Positions 1-7,113 of a stretch of DNA of 9,614 nt are shown here, one piece after another. Every line of letters begins with the position of its first letter. The first letter of the stretch is position 1. The notes under the pieces were generated by a model, which worked only from the letters and a program-made list of their open reading frames with translations, did no database searches and was not told where the DNA came from. The stretch comes from Thermodesulfobacteriota bacterium (GTDB lineage: Bacteria > Desulfobacterota > S145-22). Made by a program: the position numbers and the translations under genes. Location of the stretch: contig JANTFN010000054.1 of the NCBI GenBank assembly GCA_024763435.1, positions 1-9,614 on the forward strand, given 5' to 3'.

Positions 1-3
1 AAA

Positions 4-819
4 ATGTCAAGGATGATGACTGTGAAGAATAAGCCAAAAAATACCAGTGGAGAGGGTAAACCATCAGGGGCGCGATTTGATGCTACAAAGCTCCCCCGCC
101 ATATTGCTATTATCATGGATGGCAATGGGCGCTGGGCAAAAAAGAAGCTCCTGAACCGCATCAAGGGTCATGAGAAGGGAATAGGGGCTGTTCGTTCCGT
201 TGTTGAAACCTGCCGGGAGCTGGGGATTGCCTACCTGACGCTTTACGCGTTTTCTGTTGAGAACTGGCAGCGGCCAAAATCAGAGGTTAATGCCCTGATG
301 CGACTGCTGGAGAATTATCTTATTAAAGAGCAGGCAAACCTCATCAAAAACGGGATTCGCCTGAAGGCTATCGGCAACCTTGACAGGCTTCCTACGGAGG
401 TTAAAAAGACCCTTGATGGCGTGATTAAAAGGACTAAAGATCTGGAAAATATGACGCTGATTCTGGCATTGAGTTATGGCGCGCGATGGGAGATTGTGGA
501 GGCGGCGCTGAAACTGGCTGAAGAAATCAGCAAAAACAGGATTAAGCCGGGTGAGGTGACCGATGATGTTTTTGCCGGGTTTTTAAGCACGGCTTCTATC
601 CCGGACCCGGATCTTTTAATTCGGACAAGCGGGGAATTAAGAATCAGTAATTTTCTTCTTTGGCAGGTTGCCTATTCGGAGCTGTATGTAACGCCGACCC
701 TCTGGCCGGATTTCACGAAAGAGGACCTGTTGAAGGCGATTGAATCTTATCAGAAACGGGAAAGGCGGTTTGGTATGACAAGCGACCAGGTATCGGGGTT
801 ACATGCAGAACGTGAGTAG
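4..819 (+). CDS. uppS: Isoprenyl transferase (undecaprenyl diphosphate synthase)
   Basis: Cytoplasmic cis-prenyltransferase that adds isopentenyl diphosphate units to farnesyl diphosphate to make the C55 carrier lipid for peptidoglycan and other wall polymers. The substrate-binding and catalytic motif MDGNGRW lies at residues 38-44, with the catalytic Asp at 39. YAFSVENW follows near residue 80, and the C-terminal signature RTSGELRISNFLLWQ starts at Arg207, followed by the usual ELY...LWPDF and the ERRFG ending. The protein is 271 aa, slightly longer than the usual 240-260. The extra length is a polar, Lys-rich N-terminal tail of about 30 residues. The start is uncertain: ATG at 4, 13 and 16 are all in frame, and a ribosome-binding site for position 4 would lie outside the window. 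The end overlaps cdsA by 17 nt. frr is a common upstream neighbour of uppS but is not visible here. The family call is firm. Confidence 0.96.
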   Translation: MSRMMTVKNKPKNTSGEGKPSGARFDATKLPRHIAIIMDGNGRWAKKKLLNRIKGHEKGIGAVRSVVETCRELGIAYLTLYAFSVENWQRPKSEVNALMRLLENYLIKEQANLIKNGIRLKAIGNLDRLPTEVKKTLDGVIKRTKDLENMTLILALSYGARWEIVEAALKLAEEISKNRIKPGEVTDDVFAGFLSTASIPDPDLLIRTSGELRISNFLLWQVAYSELYVTPTLWPDFTKEDLLKAIESYQKRERRFGMTSDQVSGLHAERE

Positions 820-1612
820 ATTTATTGTGGGGATCATTGCGGTCCCGCTGATCTTTTCAGTTATCGTGTATCTCCCGCTGATCTTTTTTGTTTCACTGAT
901 GGCGGTCATAGTCTTTCTGGCGCTTTTTGAATATTTTCCTCTTGTCCTGCCGGCATCAAAATTGCTGCCCATTCACTACAAAGTTTGCTACGCGCTTGCG
1001 GGGGTGGGAATTACGCTTGCGGTGTTTTTCAGGGGTGTCCCGGGGGGATTAGGCGTCTTATTCGTGGGGCTTCTGGCCCTCATGGGGATCATCATGGGCG
1101 GCATGGAGACTTATGAGCAGGCCTTGCAACGGGTCGGCGCGCTTTTTCTCGGGTATGTTTATATCGCCCTGTCTCTTTCGCTTCTGTTGCCGGCTGTCCA
1201 AATCGCGGGCAATGGGCGTGGACTTGTTTTATGGCTTATCCTTGTTATATGGGGCGGGGATACAGGGGCTTTTTATCTTGGGACCTTTTTTGGGAAGCAC
1301 AAGGTTTATCCAAAGGTAAGTCCGGGGAAAAGCGTAGAAGGGGTTATCGGCGGTGTTCTTGCGGCGATGTTTGTGGGAATTGTTGCGGGGAATTTTATTG
1401 CGACCGGCTTTACGGTTAGCGAAAAGATTATTTTGCCGATTTTTTTGCTCCTCCTTGGTCAGTTTGGCGATTTTACTGAATCGATGCTTAAGCGTGGCGC
1501 GGGTGTCAAGGATTCAAGCCGTCTGTTAAAAGGTCATGGCGGCGTTCTGGACCGTGTGGACAGTTTTCTTTTTACCATTCCCTTTTTCCTTTTCTATCTG
1601 GCTGTGAGGTAA
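803..1612 (+). CDS. cdsA: Phosphatidate cytidylyltransferase (CDP-diacylglycerol synthase)
   Basis: Integral membrane enzyme that makes CDP-diacylglycerol from phosphatidic acid and CTP, the branch point for all bacterial phospholipids. The family signature is complete at residues 227-253: it begins SMLKR, contains the Lys236-Asp237 pair, and ends GHGGVLDRVD. Upstream are the conserved GGDTGAFYLG and the SPGKSVEG segment typical of the cytidylyltransferase core. The 269 aa length is normal, and the N-terminal half is a series of hydrophobic helices. The ATG at 803 lies inside the end of uppS (17 nt overlap), with a GGGG-containing Shine-Dalgarno-like stretch about 5 nt upstream; GTG at 812 is a less likely alternative. 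Its product is the substrate of PssA encoded near the right end. A 15-nt direct repeat sits in the first transmembrane region (see findings). Confidence 0.96.
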   Translation: MQNVSRFIVGIIAVPLIFSVIVYLPLIFFVSLMAVIVFLALFEYFPLVLPASKLLPIHYKVCYALAGVGITLAVFFRGVPGGLGVLFVGLLALMGIIMGGMETYEQALQRVGALFLGYVYIALSLSLLLPAVQIAGNGRGLVLWLILVIWGGDTGAFYLGTFFGKHKVYPKVSPGKSVEGVIGGVLAAMFVGIVAGNFIATGFTVSEKIILPIFLLLLGQFGDFTESMLKRGAGVKDSSRLLKGHGGVLDRVDSFLFTIPFFLFYLAVR

Positions 1613-1616
1613 TCGT

Positions 1617-2765
1617 ATGAAAAAGAACCTGTCCATCCTGGGTGCTACGGGGTCCATCGGGACCAGCGCGCTGGATGTTGTGAAAAAGCATTCGGATAAA
1701 TTTCGTGTCGTGGGCCTCAGCGGGCATAGAAATATTGATCTCCTCCTGCGGCAGATTAAGGAGTTCCACCCGGCTGTTGTCGCGGTGACGGATACCGGGG
1801 CCTGCGGGGAAATTACCTCACAATGTGGTGGGGAGACTCGTGTCGTATGCGGCGTGGAGGGTGCCAAGGAGGTGGCCACGCTGGATGACGTGGATATGGT
1901 TGTCTCTGCGGTGGTGGGAGCGGTGGGTCTTCTGCCGACGCTGGCCGCTATCAAGGCGGGGAAGGATATTGCCCTGGCAAACAAGGAAACGCTTGTTATC
2001 GGCGGGGCATTGATTGCGCCGGCCCTTGCCGAATCCGGGGTGGCTTTGCTTCCGGTTGACAGCGAACACAGTGCTATTTTTCAGTCGATTCGGGGGCATG
2101 GTAAGGCGGAGATACGCCGGTTGATTTTGACCGCATCGGGAGGGCCGTTCAGGACATGGCGCCGAGAAGAGATAGAAAAGGCCACTCTCAAAGAGGCGTT
2201 GCGGCATCCAAACTGGAACATGGGATCAAAGATTACGATTGATTCGGCAACCATGATGAATAAGGGCCTGGAAATGATAGAGGCCCACTGGCTTTTTGGT
2301 GTTGATCCCGAGGCCATAGACATCCTGATTCATCCGGAAAGCATTGTCCATTCGATGGTGGAATATATTGACGGGGTTATCATCGCGCAGCTCGGAATTC
2401 CCGATATGAGGATTCCTATAGCCTATGCATTGGGATATCCCCACAGGCTTGATATGGAATTGAAGCGTCTTAACTTTGCCGAAACGGGATCGCTGACCTT
2501 TGAATCCCCTGACAGAGCGAAATTTCCTGCCATAACGCTGGCATACGAAGCGATTCGCGAGGGGGGAACATTCCCCGCTGTTATGAACGCGGCCAACGAG
2601 GAAGCGGTCAGGGCATTTATGCGTGGGGGTGTTTCTTTTACGGGAATCCATGAACTGGTGCGGCGTGTTATGGACAGACATAAATCGCTGACGGTGTCAC
2701 TTGAAAATATTCTTGAGGCGGATGCCTGGGCAAGACGCCAGGCCGCGGAAATTTTAGGGAAATAA
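1617..2765 (+). CDS. dxr: 1-deoxy-D-xylulose 5-phosphate reductoisomerase
   Basis: Second enzyme of the MEP isoprenoid pathway. It rearranges and reduces DXP to 2-C-methyl-D-erythritol 4-phosphate using NADPH and a divalent metal, and is the target of fosmidomycin. The NADPH-binding GATGSIG motif is at residues 9-15. LANKETLV follows, then the metal ligands Asp148 and Glu150 in DSEHSAIFQ, and Glu219 in MNKGLEMIE. The flexible active-site loop HPNW, with Trp200, and MGSKITIDS are intact, as is HPESIVHSMVEY. At 382 aa it has the normal family length. It starts 4 nt after the cdsA stop, with a GAGGT ribosome-binding site overlapping the end of cdsA. Its pathway product ultimately feeds UppS, so the uppS-cdsA-dxr order is functionally sensible. 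Confidence 0.97.
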   Translation: MKKNLSILGATGSIGTSALDVVKKHSDKFRVVGLSGHRNIDLLLRQIKEFHPAVVAVTDTGACGEITSQCGGETRVVCGVEGAKEVATLDDVDMVVSAVVGAVGLLPTLAAIKAGKDIALANKETLVIGGALIAPALAESGVALLPVDSEHSAIFQSIRGHGKAEIRRLILTASGGPFRTWRREEIEKATLKEALRHPNWNMGSKITIDSATMMNKGLEMIEAHWLFGVDPEAIDILIHPESIVHSMVEYIDGVIIAQLGIPDMRIPIAYALGYPHRLDMELKRLNFAETGSLTFESPDRAKFPAITLAYEAIREGGTFPAVMNAANEEAVRAFMRGGVSFTGIHELVRRVMDRHKSLTVSLENILEADAWARRQAAEILGK

Positions 2766-2775
2766 AGGAACGGTT

Positions 2776-3849
2776 ATGTATACGGCTGTATCAGCAATTA
2801 TAGTTCTCGGTGTTTTGATTTTTGTCCATGAATTTGGCCATTTTATCGTTGCCAAGCGTTTTGACATCAAGGTCCTCCGCTTTTCCCTCGGGTTTGGTCC
2901 CAAGATTATAGGCAGGACCTACGGGGAAACGGAATACTGCCTCTCTGCCGTCCCGCTTGGCGGCTATGTGAAGATTCTTGGCCAGGACCCTGACGAGGAG
3001 ATTGAAGAAGAGGACCTGGATCGCGCCTTTTCCCGGAAGTCGGTCTGGGTCCGGATGGCTGTGGTTGTGGCGGGACCATTGTTCAACCTCCTCCTCGCGG
3101 TTTTGATTTTTTCCGTGGTTTACATGTTTGGCGTTCCCCAGCTTACGACAAAAGTGGGGACCGTTAATAAGGATTTCCCGGCCTATCAGGCAGGGGTGAG
3201 GGATGGCGACAGAATCCTTTCGGTGAATGGGAATAAAGTGACCTCCTGGACTGAATTGTCTCATGCTATCCGTAAGAGCAAAGGGGACACGATTACGCTC
3301 GGAATTAAAAGGGCCGACAAGGTTATCTCTGTCAATGTCGCGCCTATGATAAAAAAAACCAAGAATCTTTTCGGCGAGACGATAGAAGTCCGAATGGTTG
3401 GTATTACGGCGGCGCGGGAAATAACAACACGCTCCGTCGGACCTTTCAGGGCTATCTGGATGGGAATTCACCGGACCTGGGAGATTATCTATCTGACCTT
3501 TGTGAGTATTGGGAAAATTATCCAGCGTGTCATCCCCGCGAAAACGATTGGGGGCCCTATTATGATTATGCAGATGGCGGGGCAGCAGGCACGGGCGGGG
3601 CTTGTAAACTTTCTCCTCTTTATGGCGCTTATCAGCATCAATCTCGGTATTCTGAACCTGCTGCCTATTCCTGTGCTGGATGGCGGGCATCTTTTTTTCA
3701 TGCTTTTTGAGGCTGTGTTCGGTAAGCCCCTGAGCGTCAGAAAAATGGAGATTGCCCAGAATATCGGCCTGGCCCTGCTTGTCCTGCTGATGGTTTTTGC
3801 CTTTTATAACGACCTGTCAAGGATATTTCACTTCAAGGGATTTTTTTAA
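2776..3849 (+). CDS. rseP: RIP zinc metalloprotease (RseP/RasP, site-2 protease family)
   Basis: Membrane-embedded protease that cuts transmembrane substrates such as anti-sigma factors or remnant signal peptides. The zinc motif HEFGH is at residues 18-22 inside the first transmembrane helix (ligands His18 and His22, catalytic Glu19). The third ligand is Asp302 in the NLLPIPVLDGGH segment, which begins at Asn294. One PDZ domain lies between, at about residues 115-205, recognisable by AYQAGVRDGDRILSVNG. Four hydrophobic segments fit the family core. At 357 aa it is shorter than E. coli RseP (about 450 aa, two PDZ domains), and only one PDZ is seen, so it is a single-PDZ form. ATG at 2776 has an AAGGA site about 6 nt upstream and lies 10 nt after dxr. 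Its substrate cannot be told from this window. Confidence 0.95.
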   Translation: MYTAVSAIIVLGVLIFVHEFGHFIVAKRFDIKVLRFSLGFGPKIIGRTYGETEYCLSAVPLGGYVKILGQDPDEEIEEEDLDRAFSRKSVWVRMAVVVAGPLFNLLLAVLIFSVVYMFGVPQLTTKVGTVNKDFPAYQAGVRDGDRILSVNGNKVTSWTELSHAIRKSKGDTITLGIKRADKVISVNVAPMIKKTKNLFGETIEVRMVGITAAREITTRSVGPFRAIWMGIHRTWEIIYLTFVSIGKIIQRVIPAKTIGGPIMIMQMAGQQARAGLVNFLLFMALISINLGILNLLPIPVLDGGHLFFMLFEAVFGKPLSVRKMEIAQNIGLALLVLLMVFAFYNDLSRIFHFKGFF

Positions 3850-4553
3850 TGGGGTGTCTCGGAATTGATACCACGGGCGCGGCTCTGAGCGTGGCATTTT
3901 GTGAAAACGGGGAAGTTATGGGAGAGGAATTTTACCAGGGAGAACTTCCGCATTCCACAAAGGTTCTTGCCATGCTGGATGCCCTGTTTGATTCGTTGAA
4001 GATTGAGCGGGAGTCTGTATCCTGTCTGGCGGTCACCGCGGGGCCGGGACGATACACCGCCTTACGGGTCGGCATGGCCACTGCCAAGGGAATCGCCTTT
4101 GCGCTGAATATTCCCATGGTCCGGGTGTCCACGCTGAAGGCCCTTGCCTGTTCAGCGCTTCCCTGTCAGGGGTCCGTGGTAACAGTCCTGGATGCCCGCC
4201 GCCACCTGGTTTACATTGCGCGGTTTCTAACGGATGGCGATACCCTTGAAAGGGAAACAGAGGATCAGGCTGTTACCTATCCGGATGCCGCTTCGATCAT
4301 CCCGGAGGCCGCTCTCCTGCTCGGAGACGGAAGTGATCTTATCATTCCTTTCTTAGAGGAGAAAAAAATTTTTTGTAAAAAAGAAGCGTTTGTCCACGCG
4401 AAATGGGTTGCATTATTGGGAGAAATGAAGTTTAAAAAGGATAGAAACAGGGATGAGGTTTATGAGGGCCCCGCTTATATTCGTAAGGTAGAGGCGCAAA
4501 AGAATTTTAACCATCAACCTGTCAAAGGAGGGAACTATGCCCCTGAAAGATGA
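3849..4553 (+). CDS. tsaB: tRNA threonylcarbamoyladenosine biosynthesis protein TsaB
   Basis: Non-catalytic partner of TsaD (with TsaE) in making N6-threonylcarbamoyladenosine at position 37 of ANN-decoding tRNAs; cytoplasmic. It has the ASKHA-fold N-terminus (GIDTTGAALSVAF) and the TsaB hallmark GPGRYTALRVG at residues 65-75, usually GPGSFTGLR(I/V)G in the family. The His in LPHSTKVL corresponds to the conserved H-S segment. At 234 aa the length is normal, and the C-terminal half is weakly conserved, as is usual. The start overlaps the rseP stop as TAATG, with an AAGGGA site about 8 nt upstream. The last 17 nt overlap the next gene. tsaD and tsaE are not in the window. A related TsaD-like paralogue is unlikely because of the short length. 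Confidence 0.92.
   Translation: MGCLGIDTTGAALSVAFCENGEVMGEEFYQGELPHSTKVLAMLDALFDSLKIERESVSCLAVTAGPGRYTALRVGMATAKGIAFALNIPMVRVSTLKALACSALPCQGSVVTVLDARRHLVYIARFLTDGDTLERETEDQAVTYPDAASIIPEAALLLGDGSDLIIPFLEEKKIFCKKEAFVHAKWVALLGEMKFKKDRNRDEVYEGPAYIRKVEAQKNFNHQPVKGGNYAPER
4524..4532 (+). promoter_or_regulatory. Strong ribosome-binding site of the DUF465 gene
   Basis: AAAGGAGGG sits 4 nt before the ATG at 4537 and is the closest match to the anti-Shine-Dalgarno complement in the window. It lies inside the tsaB coding region, so the small gene can start independently of reinitiation. Confidence 0.75.
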
Positions 4554-4773
4554 GGAGATTATTGCGCAACTGATGGCGGAAGATTCATCATTCCGGCAGA
4601 TGAAACTTCAGCATCTCGAACATAAAAAACAGTTGGAGGACTATCAGAAAAAAGGTTATTTGACGCCGGCGGAACAGCGAGAAGTTCATCGTATCAAAAA
4701 ATTAAAGCTTGCTTTGAAGGACAAAATGTATCAGGAAGTTATCGCATATCGTAAAAGAGAGGAAGGGGCATGA
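4537..4773 (+). CDS. Small DUF465 / YdcH-family protein
   Basis: A 78-residue, highly charged, probably all-helical cytoplasmic protein. The pattern fits the DUF465 (YdcH-like) family: an early acidic stretch (AEDSSF), a central Leu/His-containing helix (LQHLEHKKQL), a short break (KKGYLTPAE) and the ending IKKLKLALKDKMYQE, similar to the family's KKxKLxLKDE motif. The two helices could pair as an antiparallel coiled-coil hairpin. The family has no well-established function. The start is supported by a strong AAAGGAGGG site 4 nt upstream. The gene overlaps tsaB by 17 nt and shares an ATGA overlap with ilvB, so its translation is probably coupled to acetolactate synthase. That position makes it a candidate accessory factor, but nothing in the sequence shows a link to branched-chain amino acid synthesis. 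Confidence 0.85.
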   Translation: MPLKDEEIIAQLMAEDSSFRQMKLQHLEHKKQLEDYQKKGYLTPAEQREVHRIKKLKLALKDKMYQEVIAYRKREEGA

Positions 4774-6464
4774 AGCTCACGGGTGCACAGATCCTGCTTG
4801 AAGGCCTCAAAAGGGAAGGCGTTGAGGTGGTTTTTGGCTATCCCGGCGGCGCGGTTTTAAATGTTTATGATGAGATCTTCAAGGAGAATTTCAAACATAT
4901 CCTTGTGAGGCATGAACAGGGCGCCGTGCACGCGGCGGATGGCTATGCCCGATCTTCGGGAAAGGTTGGGGTTTGTCTGGTTACCTCCGGCCCGGGGGGT
5001 ACCAACACGGTTACGGGAATTGCTACGGCCTATATGGATTCCGTTCCACTGGTTGTTTTTTCAGGTCAGGTTCCCACACCCCTTATCGGCAACGATGCTT
5101 TCCAGGAGGCGGATATCGTCGGGATAACGCGTTCCTGTACCAAACATAATTATCTCGTGAAAGATGTGAAGGAGCTTCCGAGAATCATTGGTGAGGCCTT
5201 CTATATCGCAAAATCGGGAAGACCCGGACCTGTCCTGGTTGATTTGCCAAAGGATGTCATGCTTGACAGCGGGAATGTGTCCTTTCCGGAAAACGTTTCC
5301 GTTCGGGGGTATCATCCCACGTACGAAGGGCACAGTTATCAGATAGAAAGGGCCCTTCAACTTATTTACAAGGCTAAACGGCCGATTATCTACGCAGGCG
5401 GCGGTGTTATTTTATCCAATGCGTCGAAGGAACTGACCGATTTTACGAAGATCCTGAATTTTCCTATCACGATGACACTGATGGGCTTGGGTGCTTTTCC
5501 TGTGACAGAGCCGCTGGCGCTGGGGATGCTGGGAATGCACGGAACCTTCAGCGCCAACATGGCTATCAGCGAATCTGATCTGGTCATTGCTATCGGAGCG
5601 AGGTTTGACGACAGGGTGACGGGAAAAATTGAGGAATTCGCGCCGCATGCCAGAATTATTCATATTGATATCGACCCCACCTCTATCAGTAAAAATATCA
5701 AGGTGGATATTCCCATCGTTGGGGATTGCAAACGTGTCCTTACCGTGCTTCTCAAAGAGATGGAAGGCCATGAGGATGAAACTGAACGGGTCAAGGGGCG
5801 CGTGGCGCCCTGGCTGGAACAGATTGAAAAATGGCGGAACAAGCACGCACTTGCCTATGAGCTGGAAGACGCCATTAAGCCCCAGTATGTGGTTGAAAAG
5901 ATAGGGGAATTAACTGGAGGGAATGCGATAATTGCCACAGAGGTTGGGCAGAATCAGATGTGGGCGGCTCAGTTTTACAAGTTTACCAAACCGCGGACAT
6001 TTTTGACATCCGGCGGGCTCGGGACGATGGGCTACGGCCTTCCCGCGGCCATCGGGGCACAGGTAGCTCATCCCGATGCCACCGTTATTGATATTGCCGG
6101 GGATGGGAGCATTCAGATGAACATTCAGGAGATGGCGACGGCTGTTCAGTACAATCTTCCGGTTAATATCGTGATTCTGAATAATTCGTATCTTGGGATG
6201 GTTCGCCAGTGGCAGGAGCTGTTTTTCGACAGGCGATACGCCTATACCTGCATGGAAAACATTGCGCCCGATTTTGTTAAACTCGCGGAGGCTTATGGCG
6301 CTTTAGGGTTCAGGGTCGAAAAAATGAAAGAGGTTGTTCCTACCCTTAAAAAGGCCTTTAAGGCCAAACGGCCGGCTATTATTGATGTCGTCGTGGAGAA
6401 ATTTGAAGGGGTGTATCCCATGGTGCCCGCCGGCGCGTCTCTGAAACAAATGCTTTTAGTATAG
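4770..6464 (+). CDS. ilvB: Acetolactate synthase, large catalytic subunit
   Basis: Thiamine-diphosphate enzyme catalysing the first common step of Val/Leu/Ile synthesis: pyruvate to 2-acetolactate, or pyruvate plus 2-ketobutyrate to 2-aceto-2-hydroxybutyrate. The catalytic Glu49 is in RHEQGAVHAADGYAR. The FAD/central domain follows, with GARFDDRVTGK. The C-terminal ThDP/Mg motif starts GDGS at residues 444-447 and ends with the Asn pair at 471-472, the expected spacing of about 28 residues. LGMVRQWQ with Trp481 matches the site of sulfonylurea binding in plant homologues. Its 564 aa length is normal for the anabolic, FAD-dependent type with a separate regulatory subunit. It starts by an ATGA overlap with the DUF465 gene, with GAGGAAGGGG just upstream, and is followed after 8 nt by ilvN. 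The gene symbol could equally be ilvI or ilvG by local convention. Confidence 0.97.
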   Translation: MKLTGAQILLEGLKREGVEVVFGYPGGAVLNVYDEIFKENFKHILVRHEQGAVHAADGYARSSGKVGVCLVTSGPGGTNTVTGIATAYMDSVPLVVFSGQVPTPLIGNDAFQEADIVGITRSCTKHNYLVKDVKELPRIIGEAFYIAKSGRPGPVLVDLPKDVMLDSGNVSFPENVSVRGYHPTYEGHSYQIERALQLIYKAKRPIIYAGGGVILSNASKELTDFTKILNFPITMTLMGLGAFPVTEPLALGMLGMHGTFSANMAISESDLVIAIGARFDDRVTGKIEEFAPHARIIHIDIDPTSISKNIKVDIPIVGDCKRVLTVLLKEMEGHEDETERVKGRVAPWLEQIEKWRNKHALAYELEDAIKPQYVVEKIGELTGGNAIIATEVGQNQMWAAQFYKFTKPRTFLTSGGLGTMGYGLPAAIGAQVAHPDATVIDIAGDGSIQMNIQEMATAVQYNLPVNIVILNNSYLGMVRQWQELFFDRRYAYTCMENIAPDFVKLAEAYGALGFRVEKMKEVVPTLKKAFKAKRPAIIDVVVEKFEGVYPMVPAGASLKQMLLV

Positions 6465-6472
6465 GAGAAGGT

Positions 6473-6952
6473 ATGCGGCATACATTGTCTGTCCTTGTTG
6501 AAAATGAATTTGGTGTTTTGTCTCGGGTAGCCTCGCTTTTCAGTGCCAGGGGGTTTAATATAGAAAGCCTGTGCGTTGCCGAAACGCTGGACCCGTCTCT
6601 TTCGCTGATGACGATCGTGACTCGCGGGGATGAAATGATTATGGAACAGATAACGAAACAGCTCAACAAGCTGATAAATGTTATCAAGGTGACTGATCTT
6701 TCGGAAAAAAAATTTGTGGATCGGGAGCTTGTCCTGGTCAAGGTAAAGGCGACGAAAACAAACCGCGCGGAAATACTCAGGATTGTGGATATTTTTCGCG
6801 GAAAGGTCGTGGACGTCAGTCTGAAAACATTAAGTATCGAGATAACAGGGGATGACGGGAAGATTTCGGCCATGATTGAACTTCTCAGGCCCCTGGGTAT
6901 CAGGGAAATTGTCCGCACGGGAAAAATTGCCATGCTACGGGCAGTAAAATAG
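6473..6952 (+). CDS. ilvN: Acetolactate synthase, small regulatory subunit
   Basis: Regulatory partner of IlvB that raises activity and confers feedback inhibition, usually by valine. The N-terminal ACT domain (about residues 3-78) carries ENEFGVLSRVASLF and SARGFNIESL. Gly14, Asn29 and Ala36, positions tied to valine sensitivity in E. coli IlvH, are present, so feedback control is likely retained (inference). The C-terminal ALS small-subunit domain (about 83-157) includes RELVLVKVKA and ends RTGKIAMLR. At 159 aa it is the normal length for the IlvH/IlvN type. A TAGGAG site overlaps the ilvB stop 8 nt upstream, so expression with ilvB is tightly linked. It may also be called ilvH. The 161-nt gap behind it separates it from ilvC. 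Confidence 0.96.
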   Translation: MRHTLSVLVENEFGVLSRVASLFSARGFNIESLCVAETLDPSLSLMTIVTRGDEMIMEQITKQLNKLINVIKVTDLSEKKFVDRELVLVKVKATKTNRAEILRIVDIFRGKVVDVSLKTLSIEITGDDGKISAMIELLRPLGIREIVRTGKIAMLRAVK

Positions 6953-6975
6953 AGGGCACGAGAGGAAGAAAAGGC

Positions 6976-6996
6976 TAAGGGTTAAGGGTAAGAGGT
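6976..6996 (+). repeat. Tandem heptamer TAAGGGT
   Basis: Two perfect copies of TAAGGGT (6976-6982, 6983-6989) are followed by a degenerate third copy, AAGAGGT (6990-6996). They sit at the left arm of the palindromic region between ilvN and ilvC. They are short enough to be chance, but they are unlike the neighbouring coding sequence. Confidence 0.55.
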
Positions 6997-7081
6997 GACA
7001 GGCAAGATAGCTGAAAGCAAAATAAAAAGGCTTGGGACTTCGAGCTTTTCTGCTTCTGCCTTACGTCTGATGACCCCTTAA
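6982..7081 (+). repeat. Imperfect palindromic element in the ilvN-ilvC gap
   Basis: The 161 nt between ilvN and ilvC contain a region with complementary ends, TTAAGGG (6982-6988) against CCCTTAA (7075-7081). Weaker complementarity follows inward: GGCA near 7001 faces TGCC near 7057, and AAAAG faces CTTTT around the centre. A small hairpin lies at the middle. The whole looks like a degenerate folded repeat or a structured mRNA leader for ilvC. No rho-independent terminator with a downstream T run and no good sigma-70 promoter were found here. A 28-codon frame from GTG 6995 to TAA 7081 crosses it but has no run of Val, Leu or Ile codons. Its nature is unknown; a dispersed intergenic repeat and a local regulatory structure are both possible. 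Confidence 0.45.
7025..7049 (+). other. Small hairpin upstream of ilvC
   Basis: AAAAG (7025-7029) pairs with CTTTT (7045-7049), and after one bulged G (7030) CTTG (7031-7034) pairs with CGAG (7041-7044) including one G-U pair, leaving a 6-nt loop GGACTT. The A-rich left arm and T-rich right arm resemble a weak bidirectional terminator, but no T run follows the stem. It may be a processing or attenuation structure, or just the tip of the larger palindrome. Confidence 0.4.
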
Positions 7082-7113
7082 TCAAACACTTAAAAAAGAA
7101 AGGAGAAAATTTT

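Noticed and set aside
1526..1984. Long minus-strand open frame opposite cdsA and dxr
   Set aside because: Antisense to two clearly identified genes, no recognisable domain and low-complexity Ser/Thr-rich translation; a shadow frame.
2791..3690. 299-codon minus-strand open frame opposite rseP
   Set aside because: Covers the zinc-protease gene on the other strand, has no family motif and no suitable ribosome-binding context; an antisense by-product.
5796..5810. Perfect hairpin GGGCGC-GTG-GCGCCC on the plus strand
   Set aside because: It lies inside the well-conserved ilvB coding frame, has no following T run and is short; probably a by-product of codon choice.
6379..6933. Minus-strand open frame opposite ilvB and ilvN
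   Set aside because: Its plus-strand counterpart is a textbook ACT-domain subunit; the antisense translation is Ser/Thr/Ile-rich and shows no family features.
6953..7113. T-box, classical Leu/Val/Ile attenuator or rho-independent terminator before ilvC
   Set aside because: No T-box sequence, no cluster of branched-chain codons and no hairpin followed by a T run were found.
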